Assembly: GCF_024734405.1 (NCBI RefSeq)
Contig: NZ_CP059556.1
Coordinates: 3,658,001 to 3,722,000, forward strand
Length of the DNA: 64,000 bases
Reading direction: 5' to 3'
Source of the DNA: Saccharopolyspora gregorii
Lineage (GTDB): Bacteria; Actinomycetota; Actinomycetes; Mycobacteriales; Pseudonocardiaceae
Shown: positions 16,005 to 23,259 of the stretch, piece by piece
How positions within the stretch are numbered: the first letter of the stretch is position 1
Layout: each line of letters begins with the position of its first letter
The notes under the pieces: model-generated
Told to the model about the DNA's origin: nothing
The model's input: the letters and a program-made list of their open reading frames with translations, nothing else
Databases searched by the model: none
Made by a program: the position numbers and the translations under genes

Positions 16005-17345
16005 GCGGTCCGACGCGCCCACTCCTCGACGCACCGGAGCGGGCAGCCAGGACCCCGCGACGACCTCCTGCCCCGGCGAATAGATGCGCAGGATCAGGTA
16101 GAACTCGCCTTCCGGACACGGAAGCCAGTTCGCGGCGCCGGGATCGGCGTGGCTGATCACCAGCCGCGCCGGTCCCTCGTCACCGAGCGCCGCACTGCCC
16201 AAAGCGTGGCGATGCGCGGAGTTCGCGTGCAGCCGTCCCGTTTCTGCGCGGTAGAGGGTCACGCTCCAGAACGCGATCTGCGGTGGCTGCTCGGCGAATT
16301 CGAGGGTGTACGGCCCGTTGCGCCCGGCCAACCGCTGCCCGGTGGAGTCCACGTGCGTGTTGAACGACGTGTTCTCCTCCGCGACGTTCGCGCCGAGACC
16401 GACGTGGTTCATCACCGCGCGAGCGAGGAAGTTGTGCCCGTGCGCCCCCTTGTCGAGGACCCGCGTCCAGCCCGTGCCGGTGGCCACGCCCAACTGCGGA
16501 CGTGAGGAGCGGAGCAGGGACTGGGCGGTCGCGAAGGAACGCTCCAGCGCCCCCGCTGTTGCCGGGTCGAGCACGTCCGGATCCCAGGGCCTCGGCCCGA
16601 GCAGCTCCAGCCCCCGGAACTGCCGCACGTGGACCCATTCGTCACGCGGGAAGGAGTTGAGGCGCAGCACCGCGTCGAACGCCCGGAAGAAGGCGCGCCA
16701 GTCCTCCTCCACCTCATCGGCACCCACAACGGGACCAAGACCGTCACCGGGTTCGCCGCCTGTCAACCCGACCTGGTCCTGCAGCTCGTGGACCACGTCG
16801 AGGTCACCGTCCAGCACCTGGATCCGCAGCAACAACCAGATGATGGTGGTCGCCACCCGCACGACCGCGACGTCGTCGGGCGCTTCTCCCGACCAGCCGG
16901 GCGGAACCAGCCAGTAGCGGGCCGCGGCGCTGCCGAAGGTCCGGGCGCTGATGTTGATGGAGTTGCTGTAGGCGTCGACCACCTGAACGGTGAAGTAGCG
17001 GTCTCCGAAGTCCGGGAGCCGAAGCTCGACCGGCTCCGCACCCAGGCGCACCCACGCGTTGGAGTAGAGAGTGTCCACATTGGGCGCCCGGAACGCCTGG
17101 AACTCAGGGCCGGCCGGAATGCGCTCGTGAGCGAACGAGGCCATTCGTCCCGCTGCGCCCGGACGCAGCACCTGCTCCGACATCTGCGCGTACTGCAGCA
17201 CGGCGGGTGTGGCGTAGATCGTGGCCTGCACGCCCAGCACCTCGATCCAGGACGTGCGACTCCCCTGCTCTGCGGGAGTGATGTCGTCACTCGCGGATCT
17301 CCTGACCTGGGGCAGATCGTTCGTGTCATAGCCGAGCGGACCCAT
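15999..17345 (-). CDS. DUF1254/DUF1214-domain protein
   Basis: A 448-residue protein of the DUF1254-plus-DUF1214 type. The N-terminal domain has APNVDTLYSNAWVRL and LPDFGDRYFTVQVVD; the C-terminal domain has AFWSVTLYRAETGRL and ANWLPCPEGEFYLILRIY. These are conserved family blocks of unknown biochemical function. There is no signal peptide, unlike many proteobacterial members. It is transcribed divergently from a second family member starting 110 bases away; the two differ clearly in sequence. The shared intergenic region holds one copy of the island's operator, so both are probably controlled with the catabolic genes. Confidence 0.85.
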   Translation of the reverse strand: MGPLGYDTNDLPQVRRSASDDITPAEQGSRTSWIEVLGVQATIYATPAVLQYAQMSEQVLRPGAAGRMASFAHERIPAGPEFQAFRAPNVDTLYSNAWVRLGAEPVELRLPDFGDRYFTVQVVDAYSNSINISARTFGSAAARYWLVPPGWSGEAPDDVAVVRVATTIIWLLLRIQVLDGDLDVVHELQDQVGLTGGEPGDGLGPVVGADEVEEDWRAFFRAFDAVLRLNSFPRDEWVHVRQFRGLELLGPRPWDPDVLDPATAGALERSFATAQSLLRSSRPQLGVATGTGWTRVLDKGAHGHNFLARAVMNHVGLGANVAEENTSFNTHVDSTGQRLAGRNGPYTLEFAEQPPQIAFWSVTLYRAETGRLHANSAHRHALGSAALGDEGPARLVISHADPGAANWLPCPEGEFYLILRIYSPGQEVVAGSWLPAPVRRGVGASDRL

Positions 17346-17424
17346 GTCCCACCCATCCTCACGTGCGCGTCTTTTTTAGGACAGCTCCCTCTCGCCCCTG
17401 AGGGCCGTGGTTCGACTATGCTAA

Positions 17425-17439
17425 TTGAACCGACTTCAG
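17425..17439. promoter_or_regulatory. copy of the TTGAA-N5-TTCAA operator between the DUF1254 genes
   Basis: TTGAA-CCGAC-TTCAG, 13 of 15 positions equal to the exact copy at 12164. It lies 16 bases before the plus-strand GTG and 80 bases from the minus-strand start, so it could control both. Confidence 0.6.
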
Positions 17440-17455
17440 CTCAGTAGGGAGCGGC

Positions 17456-18760
17456 GTGTCCGGCGATCGAACGATGAACCTGGCCGAGGCCGCGCGGGCG
17501 GTCCAGGTGTGGGCCTATCCCCTCGTCTTCGCCCAGCGGGTGCGCCTCAACTTCACCCAGCCGCTGGACCCGACCGCGAAGCGACCCCTCAACTCCGCGG
17601 GTGCTCCGCTGAACACCTTCGGACACCAGCGCCGGCTTTCCGATCCGACGCTGACCGCCGGCGTCGCGCCCAACGTCGACACCCTCTACTCGGTGGCCTG
17701 GCTGGACGTCCGGCACAACCGCTTCACCCTGCGATTCCCGGACTTCGGCCCCGGATACGCGAGCTTCCAACTCGCCCTGCCCGACACCAGCACTCCGATC
17801 ACGGTCAGCGCACCGCCGGTGGGCGAACACCTGCCCGTGGTCTCGATCGCAGGCGGACCGGACCGGCTCGAAGTCACCGCGGACGAGGTCAGCCTGCACA
17901 CCTCGTGGCGCTACGTCATGGTCGTCGGGCGGATCTTGGTCGAGCCGGAGGCGTCGGACGCCGACCTCGCCGCCACGCATCGGTTGCAGGACGCGATCGA
18001 GCTGCAGCGCCTGCCCGTCGGCGAGGCGCCGCCACCCACCGGGGACCTGGCCCTCGCCCACTTGTCCCGCGAAGACGAGACGACGGTTCCCGAAGCTTTC
18101 GCCCGCGCGCTGCGGCAGGTTCTGGACGACGCCGACCCCGCGCTCCTCGACGGCCCCCTCCGCCGGACACTGACCCGGTTGCGGCTGCTGGACAGCCCCT
18201 CGCCACCGGAATCCGCCGACGGACTCAAGCACGGGATGCAGGACATCCGTGAACACGTGCGCGGACTCAGCCGACCCGCCAACGGCTGGGCGATCAACGA
18301 CAACGGAACCGATTTCGACGGAGACCACCTTGTGCGGGCCGCCGTGGCCCACTCGCAGATCTTCATCAACCCCGTCGCCGAAGCGCTGTACCCGGTGTGC
18401 GAAGTCGACTCCAACGGAGACCTCCTCGACGGCAGCGTGCACGATTACCGGCTGACCTTCGAGGCGGGATCACTGCCCCCGGCCCACGCGTTCTGGTCCC
18501 TGACCGCGTACCACGCGAAAGGCCTGCTGGTGGCCAACGGGACCGGCCGGTACGCCATCAGCGACCGCACACCCCGGCTCACGTACCGCCCGGACGGATC
18601 GCTGACCATCGAGCTCGGCGCCGCGCGACCTGACACGACGGCGAACTGGCTTCCAGTGCCCGCGGGTCCGTTCCGGCTGATGCTCAGGCTCTACCGACCG
18701 ACGACCACGGAATGGGATCCACCACCCGTAATCCCGATGCCCCTGCGAAAGATGCCCTGA
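17456..18760 (+). CDS. DUF1254/DUF1214-domain protein
   Basis: A 434-residue paralogue of the divergent neighbour. It keeps the blocks APNVDTLYSVAWLDV, FPDFGPGYASFQLAL, HAFWSLTAYHAKGLL and TANWLPVPAGPFRLMLRLY. The start is a GTG with AGGGAG five bases upstream; the next Met is only six residues in. There is no signal peptide or membrane segment. The function of the family is unknown. The pairing of two diverged copies around a shared operator suggests paired subunits or enzymes acting on related intermediates. Confidence 0.85.
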   Translation: MSGDRTMNLAEAARAVQVWAYPLVFAQRVRLNFTQPLDPTAKRPLNSAGAPLNTFGHQRRLSDPTLTAGVAPNVDTLYSVAWLDVRHNRFTLRFPDFGPGYASFQLALPDTSTPITVSAPPVGEHLPVVSIAGGPDRLEVTADEVSLHTSWRYVMVVGRILVEPEASDADLAATHRLQDAIELQRLPVGEAPPPTGDLALAHLSREDETTVPEAFARALRQVLDDADPALLDGPLRRTLTRLRLLDSPSPPESADGLKHGMQDIREHVRGLSRPANGWAINDNGTDFDGDHLVRAAVAHSQIFINPVAEALYPVCEVDSNGDLLDGSVHDYRLTFEAGSLPPAHAFWSLTAYHAKGLLVANGTGRYAISDRTPRLTYRPDGSLTIELGAARPDTTANWLPVPAGPFRLMLRLYRPTTTEWDPPPVIPMPLRKMP

Positions 18761-19204
18761 TTTGTCCACCCACCACCCGCAGCGACATGTCGGGGCGCGC
18801 CCCCGACTGCCCAGACGCTTCCGCCCGGACACATCGCCGCCACCACCGGCAACGAGCCAGCACAAGACACCCTCATACCGCGCCCGCTAACCGAAAACGT
18901 CGGCCACCGCACCGCAACCGCCCTACGAGCACGCGACCTCGACCATGACGGCGCACCAACCAGCACCTCTCGTCCCCCCGAGTCCGACAGGGATTTCGCC
19001 GCCTCCGCGGGAAAGCCGGCGCCAGCCACACATCAGCGCCCTCCCAACCGTTGAACTCCCTTCGGGGCGATCTAGCGCTCGAGCAGGATGCGGGCGGGAT
19101 CCGGCTACGTGGCCCGCTATGCAGGTCGAGCTGGGAACGGCAGCAAGAGAGGTTACGATCGCCGCATGGAGACGCGCATTGCGCGAATCCGCTACGCAGC
19201 GAGA
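18761..19204. other. gene-poor scar
   Basis: No credible gene. The plus strand is C- and A-rich and holds short frames with plausible-looking peptide stretches but no recognisable family. The end of the island, the recombinase tail next door and the absence of genes suggest the edge of an old insertion. Confidence 0.4.
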
Positions 19205-19430
19205 CTTGAGTCCCCCCTCGGACACGCACCAATACCCCAACGAGTCCGGGTCGAGAGTCATCTCGACCCGGACTTCGTCGTTGTGGGGATGATAGGTGAG
19301 GCGGAGGCCGAGGTTGCCGTAGAGGTCGGCCTTGTCGTCGTTGTCCGCGTTGCGGAGCAGCTCGTGTGGATCACCGATCCGGGTGACGAGTTGGTGGATC
19401 TCGTCTCGGGTGAGCTGCCGTTGGCCCTCG
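19205..19430 (-). pseudogene. C-terminal remnant of a site-specific (serine-type) recombinase
   Basis: The minus-strand frame reads QLTRDEIHQLVTRIGDP, then DKADLYGNLGLRLTYHP and EVRVEMTLDP, ending near SLGYWCVSEGGLKS. This is the tail usually found at the C-terminus of actinobacterial recombinase-family proteins (helical segment, then a GLRLTYHP strand). No catalytic domain or zinc-ribbon is present upstream; the TetR gene begins 185 bases away on the other strand. The VSEGGL ending often arises where an integrase gene runs antisense into a tRNA 3' end. The plus strand at 19206-19225 (TTGAGTCCCCCCTCGGACAC) resembles such a 3' end, but no paired T-stem is left. Family assignment rests on pattern recall. 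Confidence 0.5.
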
Positions 19431-19568
19431 TGGCGGATGCGCCGCAACCCAGCGGTGGCGTCGGCACGTGTCGTGCGCTCTCTGCGGCTCTGAAGATTCC
19501 CGCGCTGCGTCGAGCACGGTTCCGGCACGTCGTAACGGGACACGACAGGGGCAGGGCAATTTTTCTGG

Positions 19569-19593
19569 TTGCGCATTTTTGCGTGGTGCGCAA
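19569..19593. promoter_or_regulatory. inverted repeat upstream of tetR (putative operator)
   Basis: TTGCGCA (19569-19575) and TGCGCAA (19587-19593) form a perfect 7-bp inverted repeat with 11 bases between, 22 bases before the TetR GTG. This is a suitable size and place for an autoregulatory TetR operator. Confidence 0.5.
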
Positions 19594-19614
19594 GTTGGCG
19601 GTACGGTGGGCGGC

Positions 19615-20232
19615 GTGGACGGTGAGCGGAGCGGGCTGCGCGAGCGCAAGAAGCAGGAGACGCGGCTCGCGCTGAGCTGGGCGGCCATCCGGCTCGCGGT
19701 GGAGCGCGGGCTGGAGAACGTGCGGGTGGAGGACATCGCCGCCGAGGTCGGCGTCTCCCCGCGCACCTTCAACAACTACTTCGCCGGCAAGGGCGAGGCG
19801 ATCGCCGCGCGGCACCTGGAGCGGGCCCGCCAGATCGCGGTGGAGCTGCGGGCGCGGCCCGCGTCCGAGCCGTTGTGGACGGCCATCACCAACGCCGCGT
19901 TGGCCCGGTTCGCGCTGGGACAGGGCGCCGGCGAGCGCGAACCGGAGCAGCAGTGGCTCGACGGCGTGCGCTTGATGATCTCGGAACCAGCGTTGCAGGG
20001 CGAGTTCATGAAGGCCAACGTCGCGGCTGAGGCCGAGCTCGCCGCCGCCGTCGCCGAACGCACCGGCACCGATCCGGCCCGCGACCTGCATCCGCGGCTC
20101 GTGGCCGGAGCGGTGGGGGCTGCGATCGCGGTCGCCACCGAGCACTGGCTGAGGGCCGCCGAGCCCACTCCGCTGGCACCGGTGCTGCGCGACGCGCTGC
20201 GGCAGCTCGCCGCGGGGTTGCCCGTGCCGTAG
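19615..20232 (+). CDS. TetR-family transcriptional regulator
   Basis: About 205 residues. The N-terminal helix-turn-helix is clear (RLALSWAAIRLAVERGL, then VRVEDIAAEVGVSPRTFNNYFAGK), with a helical C-terminal domain. The NNYF recognition-helix ending is typical of regulators near drug efflux or monooxygenase genes. GTG at 19615 is taken as the start; GTG at 19606 is equally open. A monooxygenase gene follows in the same direction after 64 bases, and an inverted repeat lies just upstream, so it probably controls itself and the monooxygenase. Confidence 0.88.
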   Translation: MDGERSGLRERKKQETRLALSWAAIRLAVERGLENVRVEDIAAEVGVSPRTFNNYFAGKGEAIAARHLERARQIAVELRARPASEPLWTAITNAALARFALGQGAGEREPEQQWLDGVRLMISEPALQGEFMKANVAAEAELAAAVAERTGTDPARDLHPRLVAGAVGAAIAVATEHWLRAAEPTPLAPVLRDALRQLAAGLPVP

Positions 20233-20296
20233 TCCCGACCACCACCGGACGACGCGGTCCAGCGCGTCGTTTTCCCGCGGCAGCGAGGAGAAATCC

Positions 20297-21832
20297 GTGA
20301 CCACCGATGTCGTCATCGCAGGCGCCGGGCCGAACGGGCTGATGCTGGCCTGCGAGCTGAGCTTGGCCGGGATCCGGCCGCTGGTGCTCGAACGCCTGCC
20401 GGAGCGGACGGCGGAGCACCGCGCCAACGGACTGGTCGGCCAAGTGGTGCGGATGCTCGACCGCCGGGGCCTGTACGAGCGCCTCAGCGGGAGTTCCGGC
20501 CCGCCGCAACCGATCCCCGCCTTCGTCTTCGGCGCGATGCGGCTCGAGCTGGAGGACCTCGACGACAACCCGATGTACGCGCTGGGCGTGCCGCAACGCC
20601 GGATCGAGCAGGTGCTGGAGGAGCGCGCCGTCGAACTCGGCGCGGAGATCCGTCGCGGGCACGAACTCGTCGGGCTGGCCCAGGACACCGATTCCGTCGC
20701 CATCGACGTCGTCGGGCCGGACGGAGCACATCGGTTGCGGGCCCGCTACCTGGTCGGCGCGGACGGTGGGCGCAGCCAGACGCGCAAGCTCTCCGGCATC
20801 GGCTTCCCCGGCGCCACCAAGGACGACGTGGTCTCCCGCCTGGCACACGTCACCGTCCCGCCCTCGCTGGTGGACCCGGCGACGCTCGGCCTGAACGTGC
20901 CCGGGCACGGCTTCGTACCACCGTTCATCCACCACCGCACCGAGCGCGGCGTGCTCGCCTACGCCCCGTTCCCCGGGGGAGCACCGCTGGTGTCCACGAT
21001 GGAATGGTCGGCGAACCCCGCCGACCAGCCGATGACGGTGGACGAGCTGCGCGCGAGCGCGAGCCGCGTGCTCGGCGCCGACCTGCCGCTCGGCCCGCCC
21101 GCGGGCGACGGCCCGCACCAGTTGCGCCGGTTGACCAGCGGCAACACCCGGCTGGCCGACCGGTTCCGGGACCGCCGGGTGCTGCTGGTCGGCGACGCGG
21201 CCCACGTGCACTCGGCGATCGGCGGCCCCGGGCTGAACCTCGGGCTGCAGGACGCCGTGAACCTCGGTTGGAAGCTCGCCGCCGAACTGCACGGCTGGGC
21301 CCCGTCCGGGCTGCTGGACAGCTACGAAACCGAACGGCGAACGGTGGCCCGGCGGGTCGTCATGCACACCCGGGCCCAGTCCGCGCTGCTCTCCCCCGGC
21401 GACGAGATCAGCGCGCTGCGGGAGCTGTTCGGCGAACTCCTCCACGAGCCGCGCAACGTGCAGCACATCGCGGACCTGATGTCCGGCGCGGACGTCCGCT
21501 ACGAGATGGGCACCGACGCCGAGCACCCGCTGGTCGGCCGGTGGGCGCCGGACCTGCGGCTCGACACCGCCGGCGGATCCGTCCGGCTGGCGGAGCTGAC
21601 CGCGGGTGCCCGGCCGCTCCTGCTGGACACGACCGGCTCGCTCGTCGACGCGCTGTCCGGCTGGCGGGACCGGGTGCAGGTCGTCACCGGTCGCGCCGAC
21701 ACCTCGACCACCGCGATGCTCCTCCGCCCGGACGGCTACACGGCCTGGGCGTCGAACGACGCCCGACCGGACGCCCGATCCCTCCGCGAGGCCCTGACCA
21801 AGTGGTTCGGCCCCGCCACAGCAGGTGCGTGA
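20297..21832 (+). CDS. FAD-dependent aromatic monooxygenase (class A, PheA/TfdB or Rox-like)
   Basis: A 511-residue class A flavoprotein monooxygenase: GAGPNG at 9-14, the DG motif in LVGADGGRSQTRK, and the GD motif in RVLLVGDAAHVHSAIGGPGLNLGLQDA. The C-terminal thioredoxin-like domain common in phenol hydroxylases and rifampicin monooxygenases is present in degenerate form (residues about 400-511). These enzymes use NAD(P)H and O2 to hydroxylate aromatic or polyketide substrates. The GTG start has GAGGAG six bases upstream. Linkage to a TetR gene of the drug-sensing kind suggests inducible modification of a foreign aromatic compound; that is inference. Confidence 0.88.
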   Translation: MTTDVVIAGAGPNGLMLACELSLAGIRPLVLERLPERTAEHRANGLVGQVVRMLDRRGLYERLSGSSGPPQPIPAFVFGAMRLELEDLDDNPMYALGVPQRRIEQVLEERAVELGAEIRRGHELVGLAQDTDSVAIDVVGPDGAHRLRARYLVGADGGRSQTRKLSGIGFPGATKDDVVSRLAHVTVPPSLVDPATLGLNVPGHGFVPPFIHHRTERGVLAYAPFPGGAPLVSTMEWSANPADQPMTVDELRASASRVLGADLPLGPPAGDGPHQLRRLTSGNTRLADRFRDRRVLLVGDAAHVHSAIGGPGLNLGLQDAVNLGWKLAAELHGWAPSGLLDSYETERRTVARRVVMHTRAQSALLSPGDEISALRELFGELLHEPRNVQHIADLMSGADVRYEMGTDAEHPLVGRWAPDLRLDTAGGSVRLAELTAGARPLLLDTTGSLVDALSGWRDRVQVVTGRADTSTTAMLLRPDGYTAWASNDARPDARSLREALTKWFGPATAGA

Positions 21833-22113
21833 CCACGCTCCGGGAGGAATTCCTCCGACCCGGCCCCCTCCTCGTCCGTGCGGGAGCTTCCAGCGCGACG
21901 CCGGGTGGGCGGGGACAGCGGATTCGGGCCTCACCCAGCTGATTCAGGGCCTGGGGACGCCGCGACCGACCACCCGCGACCGGCCCGGAGGAGGTCCGGG
22001 TGACGCACGAGCCGCCCGGCCACCGCACACCGGCCGGGCGGCTGCTGGACGGAATCGCGCGGGGAAGACAGCTTTGGGGACGCAGGGAGAGCCACGAGGA
22101 CGAGGAGCCACGG

Positions 22114-23005
22114 GTGCGATTCGGCGTCAACGTACTGAACTTCGGGCCGGGCACGGACCCGTCGACGCTGCTGGGCTGGACCCGGTACGCGGAGGACCGC
22201 GGGTTCGACTTCGCGATGATCTCCGACCACGTCGCGGTCACGCCGGACGCGGCCGGACCGTACCCGGCGCCGTTCTACGACCCGTTCACCACGCTCGCCT
22301 GGCTCGCCGGGCAGACCGAGCGGATCGAGCTCGGCACGACGGTCGCGATCGTGCCGTACCGCCACCCGCTGCACACCGCCCGCGTCACCGCCAACATCGA
22401 CCGGTTCAGCGGCGGGCGGTTCCTGTTCGGGGCCGGGATCGGCTGGGCGCGCCAGGAGTTCGAGGCGCTGGGGCTGCCCTTCGAGCGCCGCGGCCGGATG
22501 ACCGACGAGTACCTGGAGGTCCTGACGCGGGCGTGGACCGAGGAGACGCTGTCGTTCCACGGTGAGTTCGTGTCCTTCGACGAGGTGTCCACCGGCCCGC
22601 TCCCGACCCGCCGTCCCCCGTTGTGGGTGGGCGGCAACGGGCACGCGGCGATCCGCCGGGCGGTGCGGTTCGGCGACGCGTGGCACCCGTTCAACCAGCG
22701 GGTCGCGTGGCTGCGCGACCAGGGCGTGCCCGCGCTGCTGCGCGCCGCCGAGGACGCCGGTCGCGCGGCGCCCGGCTTCGCGCCGCGGCTTCCCCTGCTG
22801 CTCACCGATTCCGCGCTGGACGACGACACGCGCCTGGCCGGGCAGGGCACGCTGGACCAGGTTCGCCGGGACCTCGGCGGGCTCGCGGAGCTCGGCGCGA
22901 CGCACGTCCTGTTCGACACCTACCCCGGGACTCCGGACGAGATGCGCTCGCAGGAGGCGGACCACCGGATGCTCGACGCGCTCGCCGCGCACGTCCTCGA
23001 CGGAC
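22114..23005 (+). CDS. LLM-class F420-dependent oxidoreductase, no in-frame stop at the expected end
   Basis: A luciferase-like TIM barrel close to the Rv2161c-type F420 group: DFAMISDHVAV, FYDPFTTLAWLAGQTERIELGT, GRFLFGAGIGWARQEFEALG and PPLWVGGNG. The GTG start at 22114 has AGGAG seven bases upstream. The fold is complete after about 296 residues (AAHVLDG, near 23005), but the frame has no stop there and stays open to 24282, running through a strong terminator hairpin and into the opposite-strand DUF6493 gene. I give the end of recognisable homology. A missing or extra base near 23000 is the simplest explanation; the nearest stop in another frame is at 23129. Confidence 0.7.
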
Positions 23006-23210
23006 CACGCCCCGGTCGGCGAGTGGGCCCCGGCCCGCGGGGGCCCACGCCGGACGATTCGCGGGCCCGGGCCGCCGTCGGTCGTGCGCCGGGTTCGCTC
23101 GGCAGGCCACGCTCGTCCCGGCGGGGTGATCAACGGCGATCTCCGCTGCCTTGCGGTGCGCACCCGGCCCGGCGAGGAACATCCTGCGCCGGGCATTGCC
23201 GGAGGCGGTG

Positions 23211-23257
23211 CCGCGTTCTTCGGCGGGCCCCGGAGGCAGGCCCGCCGAAGAACGCGG
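23211..23257. terminator. 19-bp perfect hairpin between convergent genes
   Basis: The arm at 23211-23229 is exactly complementary to 23239-23257 around a 9-base loop. It starts right after the DUF6493 stop and faces the oncoming LLM gene, so it can terminate both. No U-tract. Confidence 0.8.
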
Positions 23258-23259
23258 TG

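Noticed and set aside
19195-19230. A tRNA gene
   Set aside because: Only a 3'-end-like stretch is present; no matching T-stem, anticodon arm or acceptor stem can be folded.
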